NCBI GenBank assembly: GCA_016187945.1
Contig: JACPIT010000013.1
Coordinates: 62,001 to 126,000 of the forward strand
Direction: 5' to 3'
Length of the DNA stretch: 64,000 nt
Source: Opitutia bacterium
GTDB taxonomy: Bacteria; Verrucomicrobiota; Verrucomicrobiia; Opitutales; Opitutaceae
This document shows, piece after piece, positions 9,933 to 18,235 of this stretch. The notes under the pieces were generated by a model. It saw nothing but the letters and a program-made list of their open reading frames with translations. It was not told where the DNA came from and searched no databases. The position numbers were made by a program, and so were the translations under genes. The stretch's first letter is position 1. Every line of letters starts with the position of its first letter.

Positions 9933-10358
9933 ATGAACAACCCGCTGCGCAACGTCCTCGCTTTCATCATCGGCTTCGCCGTCGGCACGATCGTCAACAT
10001 GGGGCTCGTCACGCTCGGGCCGCACGTGTTTCCGCCGCCGCCGGGCGTGAACATGACGAGCGCCGAGGGCATCGCGGCCGCGATGCCGCTGCTCGAAGCG
10101 CGACATTCCGTGTTTCCGTTTCTCGCCCACGCGCTCGGGACATTCGCCGGCGCGCTCGTGGCCTACGTGATGGCGACGAGCTATCGCGCGGCGTTCGCCT
10201 GGGCGCTCGGCGTGCTCACGCTCGCCGGCGGCATCGGGGCGGCGTTCATGATTCCCGCGCCGAAGTGGTTCGTCGCTCTCGACCTCCTCGTGGCCTACCT
10301 GCCAATGGCGTGGCTCGCGATCCGCCTCGTCACGCGCGTGACGGCGAAACGGGCGTGA
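9933..10358 (+). CDS. Hypothetical integral membrane protein
   Basis: 141 aa from the ATG at 9933, chosen over an upstream TTG because a membrane segment starts right after it. Four hydrophobic segments lie near 9-30, 65-88, 92-113 and 117-137. The first loop contains a Pro-rich stretch (VFPPPPGVNM). No family was recognised with confidence; small four-helix proteins of this kind are common in environmental bacteria. It lies alone between the hicBA island and the DUF1501/DUF1800 pair. Confidence 0.75.
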   Translation: MNNPLRNVLAFIIGFAVGTIVNMGLVTLGPHVFPPPPGVNMTSAEGIAAAMPLLEARHSVFPFLAHALGTFAGALVAYVMATSYRAAFAWALGVLTLAGGIGAAFMIPAPKWFVALDLLVAYLPMAWLAIRLVTRVTAKRA

Positions 10359-10386
10359 GCCCGCGCGCGAGCTCAGGCGATCGGTT

Positions 10387-10464
10387 GTAGGAGCGGCTTT
10401 ACGCCGCGATTGCTGCGATGCGCACGCCGCGCCCGATGGAATCGCGGCGTAAAGCCGCTCCTAC
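10387..10464. repeat. GTAG palindromic repeat pair, GGAGCGGCTTTACGCCGC family
   Basis: Inverted copies of GTAGGAGCGGCTTTACGCCG are separated by about 30 bp. Further copies lie at 39902-39975 and, degenerate, at 51821-51923. It may act as a bidirectional terminator between convergent genes. Confidence 0.85.
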
Positions 10465-10487
10465 AATTTCGCTGCGAGGATTTGAGA

Positions 10488-10547
10488 GTAGCGCGGTGCT
10501 TCAGCCCGCGCTGAAATCCGCCCGTGCGGGCTGAAGCACCGCACTAC
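10488..10547. repeat. GTAG palindromic repeat pair, GCGGTGCTTCAGCCCGC family
   Basis: Inverted units GTAGCGCGGTGCTTCAGCCC and, from the other side, GTAGTGCGGTGCTTCAGCCC. Related pairs lie at 39818-39878 and 51949-52007. The TAG of the minus-strand GTAG head is the stop codon of the DUF1501 gene. Confidence 0.85.
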
Positions 10548-12151
10548 TCGGAATGCTTCGCCGCGCGCTCGGCGGCGAGGCGGGCTTTGCGGTCGGCGAT
10601 TTTCTTCAGCAGCAACGCGCCGCCGATTGCGGCGGCGCCGATGATCGTGGGCGAGCCGCCGCCTCCTCCGCCTCCGCCACTCGAGGAACCGCCGCCACCG
10701 CTGCTGCCGCCCGAGCCGCCGCTGCCGGTGCCGCCGCCCGAGGTCGGGGCGCTCGTCATCAGGCCCAGTTCGGCGCGGCCGCCGAAGCGGTTGCTGAACG
10801 CAGGCAGCACGTAATCCAGGTCGCCCGCGCTGACGCCGAACCAGCTCAGCAGGTCGCGCGCGTATTCGTCGACCGCGATGCCGGGGATGAGGCGGCCCTG
10901 ACCGGTATCGAAAATCGAGAGCTGCTGCAGGTCGGGATAGTAGCCCTGGTCCTTGTTGCCGGCGATGCGTCCGCCCGCGACCGAGCCGCCGAGCACGAAC
11001 TGGTTGCCGCCCCACGCATGGTCGGAGCCGTTGCCATTCGACGTGAGCGTGCGCGCGAAGTCGGAGGCGGTGAAGAGCGTGACGTTGTTCTGCAGGCCGA
11101 CCTCGCCGAGCGCGGTGTGGAAAAAGCCGACCGCCTGGCTGACGGTGCGGAGCATCGTGAGCTGGTTGTTGATGAGTTCGTCGTGGTGGTCCCAACCGCC
11201 GAGCTGCACGAAGAAGATCTGCCGCTTCACGCCGAGCTTGCCGTTCACGGAGGCGATCTTGGCGATCATCGCGAGGTTGTTCGCGAGCGTGTTGCCGGAG
11301 GGCACGGCGGTGCCGAGCGTCACGCCGCCGAGCGCGCTGGAGAACTCGTAGTAGGCGTCGACGGCGCCGGCCGTGTTGTCGCCGTAGGTTTTCTCGAAGA
11401 GGCTGCGGTAATCGGCTTCGAGCAGGCTGTCGGCCGCGGCGGTGCGCAGGGCGTTGAGGCTGTTTTTCGCAGTGGGATCGTAACCGCTGAGCGCGGTGGC
11501 GCCGCTCGAGGAAACCGTGTAGCCGAACGAGCGCTCGCCGGTGAGGAAGGTGTTCTGGCCGGAGAGCGAGATGAGCATCGAGACCATGCTCGGCGAGTTG
11601 AGCGACTTGATGATGTCGGCCGCGCGGCCGCCCCAGCCGATCGCGGTGCGCTGGTCGGGCATGCAGGTCTGCCACTGCTTGATCTGGTCGGCGTGCGAGT
11701 AGAGCGAGACGGGGCGGTAGCGGTTGGCCTTGTAGTCGGCGAGCGTCGTGGGGCGAACGAGCGAGCCGACGTTGGAGACGAAGGCGAGTTTGCCGGACGC
11801 GAACAGGTCGCGCACCTCAGTCATCGACGGGTGGACGCCCAGCGTGCGACCGCCGAGGTTCGACGGCGTGATCTGGAGGAGCGTGTCCTTCGCGAGCGCG
11901 AGGTTGCCGCGGGCCTTCGCGTAGGCGTCGTATTCGCCGCTCGTCGTCGGCACGAGCATGTTGAAGGAGTCGTTGCCGCCTGCGAGGAACAGGCAGACGA
12001 GGGCCTTGTAGTCCGACGTGGCGGTCTGCGCCGCGAGCGAGTTGGCGAGGCGGAGCGAGAGCAGCGTCGAGAGGATCGCGGTGCCCTTCACGCCGGCGCA
12101 ACTGGCCTGGCCGAGGAATTCGCGGCGGGAGATCGGGTGCGGCGCGCTCAT
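10544..12151 (-). CDS. DUF1501 family exported protein with Gly-rich C-terminal anchor
   Basis: 535 aa from the ATG at 12151, which overlaps the stop of the DUF1800 gene (ATGA). The N-terminus SRREFLGQASCAGVKG has a twin-arginine pair and hydrophobic stretch, suggesting Tat export. The body matches the DUF1501 family, related to sulfatase/alkaline-phosphatase folds: ALVCLFLAGGNDSFNMLVP, QIFFVQLGGWDHHDEL and DHAWGGNQFVLGG contain its conserved Asp/His positions. The C-terminus is a long Gly/Ser run, a hydrophobic helix (TIIGAAAIGGALLL) and a basic tail, resembling a surface-sorting signal. DUF1800-DUF1501 pairs are common in Planctomycetes and Verrucomicrobia; function is unknown. Confidence 0.9.
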   Translation of the reverse strand: MSAPHPISRREFLGQASCAGVKGTAILSTLLSLRLANSLAAQTATSDYKALVCLFLAGGNDSFNMLVPTTSGEYDAYAKARGNLALAKDTLLQITPSNLGGRTLGVHPSMTEVRDLFASGKLAFVSNVGSLVRPTTLADYKANRYRPVSLYSHADQIKQWQTCMPDQRTAIGWGGRAADIIKSLNSPSMVSMLISLSGQNTFLTGERSFGYTVSSSGATALSGYDPTAKNSLNALRTAAADSLLEADYRSLFEKTYGDNTAGAVDAYYEFSSALGGVTLGTAVPSGNTLANNLAMIAKIASVNGKLGVKRQIFFVQLGGWDHHDELINNQLTMLRTVSQAVGFFHTALGEVGLQNNVTLFTASDFARTLTSNGNGSDHAWGGNQFVLGGSVAGGRIAGNKDQGYYPDLQQLSIFDTGQGRLIPGIAVDEYARDLLSWFGVSAGDLDYVLPAFSNRFGGRAELGLMTSAPTSGGGTGSGGSGGSSGGGGSSSGGGGGGGGSPTIIGAAAIGGALLLKKIADRKARLAAERAAKHSE

Positions 12152-13839
12152 TTCAAGACGGCGTAATCGGGCGAGAGCGCGACGAGGTAGATCGCGAGAC
12201 GTGCACGCTGCTGGTTGAGGTTGCTGCCGTTCGGGACCATCGCGGTCGTGATGCCGTTCACGGCGGTGAGAATCTTCGTGCGGCTGTCGGCGCTGAGTGT
12301 GCCGTGGGTGAGGAGCAGATCGAGGTTGTCGAGCAACGCGTCGGGGCTCGCGGCGAGCGACTCCTGCGCGGACAGGTCGAGGCGCATGTTGCCGGTGCCG
12401 CTCGTCACGAGCGTGTTCACGGCGTTGGGGAACGTGACGGCGGTGACCGCGTTGAGGATCTGATATTCCGGGCCGACAAGCCGCGCGTTCTGAATAGAGC
12501 CCGGCGGCTCGTAGTCGGGCGAGTAGAAGTTGAACACCGAGGGCGAGCCCAGCGGGAATTGGCCCATCGAACTCTCGGAAAACGCGCCGAGGTCGTAGGG
12601 GATGATCGTCGTGCTGGGGGCGAGCGTGAACTTGAAGGCGCGCAGCAGGTGCGTGACGCGCAGGAAGGGTTCGCGAAGCTTGCCGTGCTCGGGGTCGGTG
12701 AGCATCGCGGCGCTGCGCGCCTCGTTGTCGAGGAGGATGGCTTTCACGACCGCGAGCAAATCGCCGCGCACGCCGGCGCCGTTGTTCGCGAAGACGGCGG
12801 CGACGCGGCCGACGTAGGCGTCGCTCGGGTTCGACGTCACGAGGCGCTGGATGAGCAGGCGTGAGATGAACGGCGCGCAACTCGGATGTTCGATGAGATT
12901 GTCGAGCGCGTCGCTGACGTCGGTGAGGCCGGCTTGGTTGGCGGGGAGATTCGTCTTTCGCGCGCCGGCGTAGGCGAGCAGCGTTTTCGCGCCGGTGTCG
13001 TGCTGCGGCTCCCACATGCGCATCGGGCTGGTGTAATTCGCGGTGGCACTTGGGAAATCGGTGCGGCCGGAGCCGGTGCCGGTGTTGGCGGTGCTCTCGT
13101 CGGTGAACCCGGTGAAGACGCGCGCGAACTCCGTGATGTTGTCGTTCGTGTAGGTTTCGAGTGTGCGACCGGAGTTGTCGGTGACGTAGGTGCCGTCGGC
13201 GTTGAGCTGGTAAAGGCCGATGGTGAAGAGCTGCATCACCTCGCGCGCGTAGTTCTCGTCGGGGCGGGTGCCGGTGGTGGCGTTGGCCTTCCGGTTTTTG
13301 TAGTGGCTCAGGTAGCGGCCCATCATCGGGTGCCGCGTGACGTCGGTCATCAGCGTCTTGAAATTGCCGAGTGCATTTCGCGCGAGCATGTCCCACCAGG
13401 CCGAGGAGCCGTCGCTGGCGTTGGCGATGTTCGAGTCGGCGTCGGACACGACCACGATCTGGCTGAGCGCGTAGGCCACGCGCTGGCGGAGCTGGTCGGG
13501 CGCCGTCAGCATCACCTGCGTGCGGGCGCGGCGGTTGTGGTTCTTGTCGCTCGTGGTGAACGATCCGGCGGCGCGCGCGGCGGCGAGGATGTCCATCGCT
13601 TTCGTCTGCGGCTTCGCCGCCTGCGCGTCGATCCACGCGGCGTAGTTGTAGCCGAGCTGGCGAAGTTCGGCGATGCTGTCGGAGGTCGGCCCGAAAGTGG
13701 CCTGCGCGAGGAAGCGCGAAGCCTGCTCGTCGGCGGTGAGGTTCGTATCGGGCGACACGGCGGCGAATGCCGACACGGTCATCGCGAGGAAACACAACGC
13801 GCTGCGCAGCGCCGAGGGGGCCCGTTTCACGCCGCGCAT
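12148..13839 (-). CDS. DUF1800 family exported protein
   Basis: 563 aa with a signal peptide at about 1-27. The family hallmark opening FLAQATFGPTSDSIAELRQLGYNYAAWIDAQ is followed by further conserved stretches: RQRVAYALSQI, HPMMGRYLSHYKNRKA, ENYAREVMQLFTIGLY and EFARVFTGF. DUF1800 proteins are large helical exported proteins of unknown biochemical role that almost always precede a DUF1501 gene, as here with a 4-bp overlap. The pair is placed between the two halves of the type II secretion locus, so the products may be secretion substrates or surface partners; this is inference from location. Confidence 0.9.
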   Translation of the reverse strand: MRGVKRAPSALRSALCFLAMTVSAFAAVSPDTNLTADEQASRFLAQATFGPTSDSIAELRQLGYNYAAWIDAQAAKPQTKAMDILAAARAAGSFTTSDKNHNRRARTQVMLTAPDQLRQRVAYALSQIVVVSDADSNIANASDGSSAWWDMLARNALGNFKTLMTDVTRHPMMGRYLSHYKNRKANATTGTRPDENYAREVMQLFTIGLYQLNADGTYVTDNSGRTLETYTNDNITEFARVFTGFTDESTANTGTGSGRTDFPSATANYTSPMRMWEPQHDTGAKTLLAYAGARKTNLPANQAGLTDVSDALDNLIEHPSCAPFISRLLIQRLVTSNPSDAYVGRVAAVFANNGAGVRGDLLAVVKAILLDNEARSAAMLTDPEHGKLREPFLRVTHLLRAFKFTLAPSTTIIPYDLGAFSESSMGQFPLGSPSVFNFYSPDYEPPGSIQNARLVGPEYQILNAVTAVTFPNAVNTLVTSGTGNMRLDLSAQESLAASPDALLDNLDLLLTHGTLSADSRTKILTAVNGITTAMVPNGSNLNQQRARLAIYLVALSPDYAVLK

Positions 13840-14028
13840 CTTCAGTGCGAGCGTGCGCGGCTCAAGCCGCGAAACAGCGGACGGCGCGATTTAACAGATC
13901 TTGAGCATACCGGCTGAGGAACGGGAGAGGCAGAACCCAACCGGGAACGCAGCCGCGCGGAGTCGTTTTCTCGACCACGGACGTCACGGGGTGAGACGGA
14001 TCGCCCGATGATTTTCTCTTTTCTGCGG

Positions 14029-14091
14029 GTAGGGCACGACCGCGAGGCGCGCCGAAACGTTATCGCGGCGGGCCCAGCGGTCCCGCCCTAC
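14029..14091. repeat. GTAG palindromic repeat pair, GGGCGGGACCGC family
   Basis: Left unit is GTAGGGCACGACCGCGAGGC; the inverted right unit is GTAGGGCGGGACCGCTGGGC. It lies between the gspM stop and the DUF1800 gene and could attenuate transcription leaving the gsp operon. Confidence 0.75.
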
Positions 14092-14134
14092 CCCGGAGCG
14101 AGGGATGCGCGGCTTGCGCCTCCCGCGTGCGCCC

Positions 14135-14656
14135 TCACCGCTGCAGCTCCGCCGCGGTGACGCGGAAGGTGGCGTTGATCGCGCCGGGCGCGCCGCGGTC
14201 GGCGGCGAGGGAAACCTGTTCGAGACCGACGTAGGGCGAGCGCGCGGAGAGCGATTCGTAGAATTTCACCAGCGCGCCCATTTCCGCGCGGCGGAAACTC
14301 ACTTGCGCCGAGTGAAAAGCGAACTGCGTCGTGCGTTCGCTGCGCTGGCCGGAAACCTCGGCCGTGAGTCCGGCCTGCGCGGCGAGCGTGCTCATCTCGG
14401 CGACGAGGCGCGTGCCGTTGAGCGTTTTCGCCGCGTCGAGCTGCGCGGTGGCTTTCGCGGCGCGCGCTTCGATCTCGGCGTGGTTCGAGAGCCAGAGCCG
14501 CTGCTCCTCGCCCGAGCTGCGCAGCGAGCGCCAGTCGGCGAGCCGCGCGCGCGTGCGGCCGGTCGCGCTGATCAGCCACACGATGGCGACGAGCGAGACG
14601 AACGCCACCAGCAGCGTCTTTTCGCGAAGATTGCGGGCAAAGAAGAAGCGTTTCAC
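14135..14656 (-). CDS. gspM: Type II secretion GspM-like protein
   Basis: 173 aa. A short cytoplasmic tail and one membrane helix (TLLVAFVSLVAIVWLISATG, about 14-33) are followed by a coiled-coil-prone stretch and a periplasmic alpha/beta domain (MGALVKFYESLSARSPYVGLEQVSLAAD), the layout of GspM/PilO. It begins inside the stop of gspL (4-bp overlap) and is the last gene of the minus-strand gsp operon. GspM partners GspL in the inner membrane to couple the ATPase to the pseudopilus. Identity rests mainly on topology and gene order. Confidence 0.8.
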   Translation of the reverse strand: MKRFFFARNLREKTLLVAFVSLVAIVWLISATGRTRARLADWRSLRSSGEEQRLWLSNHAEIEARAAKATAQLDAAKTLNGTRLVAEMSTLAAQAGLTAEVSGQRSERTTQFAFHSAQVSFRRAEMGALVKFYESLSARSPYVGLEQVSLAADRGAPGAINATFRVTAAELQR

Positions 14657-15795
14657 TTGGCACCTCCCGTTCCGGCGATGTCCCTGAGCGAGCCGTCCTT
14701 GAACGTCGTGACGAAGCGGAACGTCGTCAGACCGTCGCGCAGGCCGACGTTGGACACTTCGAGCGTGGCGACCTGCGGGAGCGCGCGCACGGCGGACTCG
14801 AACGTGCCGACGTTATCGGCGTTGGCCGACTGGCCCTCGACCTCGAGCGTGTCGCGTCCGCTCGTCGTCGAACGCGAGAAAACGATGCCGGTGGGCCGCA
14901 CGGAATTGACGACCGCGAGCATCTCCATCGCGCGGAGGCGGCGCTGAGCCATTTCCTCGATGCGCGTGCCGAGGGCCTGCGCGGTCTGGATTTTCTCCAC
15001 GTCGGGCGCGAGCACGCGCTGCGCCTCGCGCTGCTGGTTCAGCAGGATGCCGCCGAGGAAGAGCGCGAGTTCGAGCACGGCGGCGAAGGCGATGCAGCCG
15101 AGCGTGGTCTGCAACACGCGCCAGAGAAACCGGTCGCGCTGTTGCGTGGCGCGGCGCGTGGCGAGGACTTCCTTGTCGCGCACGTCCATCGTCGCGGCCG
15201 CGTTTTCGTCGAAGGCGGTGGCGAGCGTGCCGCCGGCGCGGCGGGCGACGGAAAATTCCCAAATCTGCTTCTTCGCGGCGACGGTGATCGGGCCGACGAA
15301 TTCCTCCGTCGGGCCGAGGTCGCCGAGGCGCGCTCCGGCATCGGCGAGCAGGCGGTCGCGCTCCGCGGCTTCGGTCGCGGGCTCGACTTGGCGCGCGAGC
15401 ACGAGTGCGGGCAGCGTGCCCTCGCCGTCCCAGGCGACGACGATGAGCGAGGCGCCGTCGCTCCACAGGCGCGCCTTGCGGTGCGTCGGCGGCTCGCCGA
15501 GCAGCGCCGCGAATGCCGGCAGCACGGCGGCGGCGCCGTCCCAGCCTTCGGCGGCGAAGCGCCGGCGGTGCGTGGCGAACACGAGCGCGCTGGCGCCGTC
15601 GGTCGCACGCAGGTAGCCGTAGAAGAGTTGCCCGAGCGCGAAAGGCGCGTGCATCTCGAGCGCGAGTTCGACCTGATCGGTGGCCTCGGCGACGGGATCG
15701 AGCGGGACGCGGCGCACGAAGAATGCCTCGGCCGGCAGCACGACGGTTTCGTCGAGCACGGCTTCGGGCGCAGCGGGGATGGAAGTTGTCGACAT
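14653..15795 (-). CDS. gspL: Type II secretion GspL-like protein
   Basis: 380 aa from the ATG at 15795, two bases before the gspK stop codon. A cytoplasmic part (about 1-215) is followed by a single membrane helix (LGCIAFAAVLELALFLGGILL, near 230) and a periplasmic ferredoxin-like domain containing IEEMAQRRLRAMEMLAVVNS and GTFESAVRALPQVATLEVS. This layout is that of GspL/PilN-type proteins, which link the GspE ATPase to GspM and the pseudopilus. The cytoplasmic domain is divergent, so assignment relies on topology and position between gspK and gspM. Confidence 0.82.
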   Translation of the reverse strand: MSTTSIPAAPEAVLDETVVLPAEAFFVRRVPLDPVAEATDQVELALEMHAPFALGQLFYGYLRATDGASALVFATHRRRFAAEGWDGAAAVLPAFAALLGEPPTHRKARLWSDGASLIVVAWDGEGTLPALVLARQVEPATEAAERDRLLADAGARLGDLGPTEEFVGPITVAAKKQIWEFSVARRAGGTLATAFDENAAATMDVRDKEVLATRRATQQRDRFLWRVLQTTLGCIAFAAVLELALFLGGILLNQQREAQRVLAPDVEKIQTAQALGTRIEEMAQRRLRAMEMLAVVNSVRPTGIVFSRSTTSGRDTLEVEGQSANADNVGTFESAVRALPQVATLEVSNVGLRDGLTTFRFVTTFKDGSLRDIAGTGGAK

Positions 15796-15796
15796 G

Positions 15797-16969
15797 TCAG
15801 CTCGTGGGACTCGCAATCGGCCCGGTTGGTTCGGCGTTCTCTGTAATCTCCAATACGGTGAAGGGGTAGTTCAAGGCTTTCCTCTCGGGCAACGGGGCGG
15901 TTTCGACGGTGCCGGGCTTCGCCGCCTCGGTGCGGCGCTGCGGGGCGGAGGCGTTCGTGCCGGCGGAAACCACGGCGCTCAACCGGTAAACCACCGCGCC
16001 CTGCCGCACGGCGACATTGATGCGGAGCGCCTCGATGTTGGTGCCGTAACGGTCGCCGCTGACGGCGGCGCCCATGACTGTGTTCGCCTCGGTGATGGAG
16101 CGAAAGACGCCGGTGTCGCCCTTCGGTTTCGGGCGCGCGCGGTAATCCTCGAGGGATTGCACTTCGCCGGCGCCGAGGCCGAGCGCGGTGAGCACCCCGG
16201 CGCGCGCGGCGTTCAGGTTCACCCGACGGAACGAGAGCAGCGAAACTTCCTGCCGAAATGAGTCGAATACCGGCGTGGGCCGTCCGGCGTCGTCGAAAAA
16301 AACGTGCTCGTCCAACTCGGCGGCGGCGAGTTCGCCCCACGAGCGGAGCGCGCGATGCGCGGCCTGGTAGGGCGGATCGGCGCGCGTGTAGTCGGGGACG
16401 TCGAGGTCGGCGGAGGCGTCCTTGGGCGCGTCGTGCCCCCAGGCGTGCAGCACGTGGCTGAGGTGCTCGGCCTGGTTGCGTTCGACGCCGGAGAATTCGA
16501 GCATGGTCTGAATTTCGGCTTCGCTCGCGTTGGGCAGCGAGAGTTTCGCCGACTCGTCCTCGAACGTCACCTCGACGTCGCGTCCCGCCACCGGCTCGAA
16601 GCCGCTGTCGGCGAGCGGATCTTCCCAACCTTCGGCGGGGCTGCGGAGCGCGCCGTCGACGGCGCGGAAGTCGGCGAGCACGGCGAGCGTCGTTTCCATC
16701 GCCGAGTAGGCGTCGGCGCGGAGGCTGCGGGTGTTGGCCGCGCGCGCATCGGCGAGCAGTTCGGTGCCGCTGCGGCGGACGAACGCGGTGAGGAGAAACG
16801 CCGCGAGCATGATCGTGACGAGGACGAGGACGATGACCGCACCGCGATCCCGCGCGCGCCGCGGCGCGCGGGAAATCCCAAAAGCCAAACGTCCAAAAGC
16901 CAAAGCAGGCCCCCGCTTCGAGGGCGAAGCAACAGACGCACACGAGATTTGGCGTTTGGAATTTGGCAC
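15797..16969 (-). CDS. gspK: Type II secretion minor pseudopilin GspK with repeat-derived leader
   Basis: 390 aa from a GTG at 16969. The hydrophobic pilin helix is AVIVLVLVTIMLAAFLL; the likely prepilin cleavage site is RDRG|AV (Gly43). The large globular domain (RVNLNAARAGVLTALGLGAGEVQSLEDYR) is the helical insertion typical of GspK, which caps the pseudopilus tip with GspI and GspJ. The first 31 codons, including the assumed start, lie inside an inverted repeat (16878-16973), so most of the 43-residue leader is repeat-derived. A TTG at codon 28 is an alternative start. No ATG exists between the gspJ stop and the pilin helix. Confidence 0.88.
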   Translation of the reverse strand: MPNSKRQISCASVASPSKRGPALAFGRLAFGISRAPRRARDRGAVIVLVLVTIMLAAFLLTAFVRRSGTELLADARAANTRSLRADAYSAMETTLAVLADFRAVDGALRSPAEGWEDPLADSGFEPVAGRDVEVTFEDESAKLSLPNASEAEIQTMLEFSGVERNQAEHLSHVLHAWGHDAPKDASADLDVPDYTRADPPYQAAHRALRSWGELAAAELDEHVFFDDAGRPTPVFDSFRQEVSLLSFRRVNLNAARAGVLTALGLGAGEVQSLEDYRARPKPKGDTGVFRSITEANTVMGAAVSGDRYGTNIEALRINVAVRQGAVVYRLSAVVSAGTNASAPQRRTEAAKPGTVETAPLPERKALNYPFTVLEITENAEPTGPIASPTS

Positions 16970-16973
16970 TTGG
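16878..16973. repeat. Inverted repeat with microrepeat arms at the gspJ/gspK junction
   Basis: The left arm CCAAAAGCCAAACGTCCAAA and the right arm TTTGGCGTTTGGAATTTGG are imperfect reverse complements built from CCAAA/TTTGG microunits around a 45-bp centre. It encodes the GspK leader. Confidence 0.75.
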
Positions 16974-16979
16974 AGTTTT

Positions 16980-17714
16980 TCAGTAATGCGGCAGCGGTCC
17001 CGGCGGCGGCGGGAGAGTCACGGTGGTTTCGGCCTTCAGGTCGTTGTGCGCGAAGCTGAGGCGCAGGCGTGCGGGCATGCGCCAGCGGCCCTGGTTGTCG
17101 CGCTGGAGCTGGTCGTAAACGCGCCAGAAGCTGCCGTCGCCTTCGAGGTATTCGTATTTCAGATCGGCGCCGAACGCCGAGAGCACGAACGCGCGCGGCG
17201 CGGCGTCGTCGAAATCCTTCTCGAGGCGCGACTGCCAATAGAGCATCAGGCCCTTGCCCGGCTGCTGCGTGAGCGCGCAAACGACGTCGGGCAACGGCGC
17301 GGTTTTCCATGGCAAGCGCGGGCTGCCTTGGGGAAGCTCGAAGGTGACGAGCGTCGAGCGGCTGCCGTTATCGAGCCGCACTTCGCGCGCGAAAATCGGG
17401 ATGTCGTTCGAGACGGGCGGGAGCGCGGCCGTGCGGAGCATCGTGTCGACTTCGCGAGTGACGGCGCGCACGTGCTGCTCGAAGAGACGGCGCTCGGCGC
17501 CGACGCCCCAGATCTCGGCCATCGAGAAAACGAAATAGTTGAGCGCGATCAGCAGCGCGCCGAGGAGCGCGGTGGCGAGGAGGACTTCGATCAGCGTGAA
17601 GGCGCGGCAGCGAGGGTGGAGCGCGTTGACCTCAACGCGCTTTTCCGAAGCGAGAGTCCTTGAGCGCGTTGGGGTCGACGCGCTCCACCTCGCGCGATCG
17701 CGCGCGGCGCTCAT
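16980..17714 (-). CDS. gspJ: Type II secretion minor pseudopilin GspJ with repeat-derived leader
   Basis: 244 aa. The prepilin motif RA|FTLIEVLLATALLGALL places cleavage before Phe39, with the conserved Glu at +5. The leader is 38 residues because a GTGG repeat pair (17616-17688) is inserted in frame between the native start MSAARD and the motif; no ATG, GTG or TTG lies in frame after the repeat. The C-terminal beta-rich domain (LRLSFAHNDLKAETTVTLP) fits GspJ. The start codon overlaps the gspI stop (ATGA), which shows the native start is kept. GspJ forms the pseudopilus tip with GspI and GspK. Confidence 0.9.
   Translation of the reverse strand: MSAARDRARWSASTPTRSRTLASEKRVEVNALHPRCRAFTLIEVLLATALLGALLIALNYFVFSMAEIWGVGAERRLFEQHVRAVTREVDTMLRTAALPPVSNDIPIFAREVRLDNGSRSTLVTFELPQGSPRLPWKTAPLPDVVCALTQQPGKGLMLYWQSRLEKDFDDAAPRAFVLSAFGADLKYEYLEGDGSFWRVYDQLQRDNQGRWRMPARLRLSFAHNDLKAETTVTLPPPPGPLPHY
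17616..17688. repeat. GTGG palindromic repeat pair inside the gspJ leader
   Basis: Inverted units GTGGAGCGCGTTGACCTCAA and GTGGAGCGCGTCGACCCCAA are related to those at 5282-5362 and 22641-22701. It is inserted in frame at codons 9-33 of gspJ. Confidence 0.85.
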
Positions 17715-18235
17715 TTCCTCGCCTCCTGCGCTTTTTCGTGAGCGGCGCGCCAGTCGGAGCGGAGCTGTTCGCGGCGTTGCGCGTCGCTCCAGGTGGGGCG
17801 GAGCAGCATCAGCGTCTCCGTGCTTTCTTCGTCGGCTTTCATCGTGCCGCCGCTGGTGCGCGTCGTGACGGTGACTTTGAAAAGGTCGGGCACGGGCGCT
17901 TCTTCGATCTTCGCTTCCCAGCGCAGGCGGCGATCGTCGGGCAGCGAGACGTCGCCGCCTTTCTCGACTTTTTCGCGCTCGGGTTCGTTGAGAACCTGGT
18001 CGTGGAGGAAGTCCATCGCCGAGCCGCCGACCGCGCGCTGGGCCACGGCGCGGTGGGCTTCGAGCGTGTTGGCGTAGGCGGCGCCGAGCACGATCGCCGC
18101 GAGGGCGAGGACAGCGAGAGCGACGAGGACTTCGATGAGGGTGAAGGCGCGGGACTGTAGCGGCGGTCTATGACCGCCGAGTGGACGGAGTCGGCGCTCG
18201 TAGAGCGCCGCTACAGAGAAGCGAGTCGCGCTCAC
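17711..18235 (-). CDS. gspI: Type II secretion minor pseudopilin GspI with repeat-derived leader
   Basis: 174 aa from the GTG at 18235, chosen because it overlaps the gspH stop (GTGA), matching the tight coupling seen at the next junction. The pilin motif RA|FTLIEVLVALAVLALAAI puts cleavage before Phe31. Residues 8-26 of the leader are encoded by a GTAG repeat pair (18157-18214). Between the repeat and the motif there is no alternative start codon, so translation must pass through the repeat. The rest is a short globular domain typical of GspI. Upstream in-frame ATG at 18277 is possible but lies inside gspH. Confidence 0.88.
   Translation of the reverse strand: MSATRFSVAALYERRLRPLGGHRPPLQSRAFTLIEVLVALAVLALAAIVLGAAYANTLEAHRAVAQRAVGGSAMDFLHDQVLNEPEREKVEKGGDVSLPDDRRLRWEAKIEEAPVPDLFKVTVTTRTSGGTMKADEESTETLMLLRPTWSDAQRREQLRSDWRAAHEKAQEARK
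18157..18214. repeat. GTAG palindromic repeat pair inside the gspI leader
   Basis: The unit GTAGCGGCGGTCTATGACCG and the inverted unit GTAGCGGCGCTCTACGAGCG differ at paired stem positions (GGTC-GACC versus GCTC-GAGC), so each hairpin stays perfect. Confidence 0.88.
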
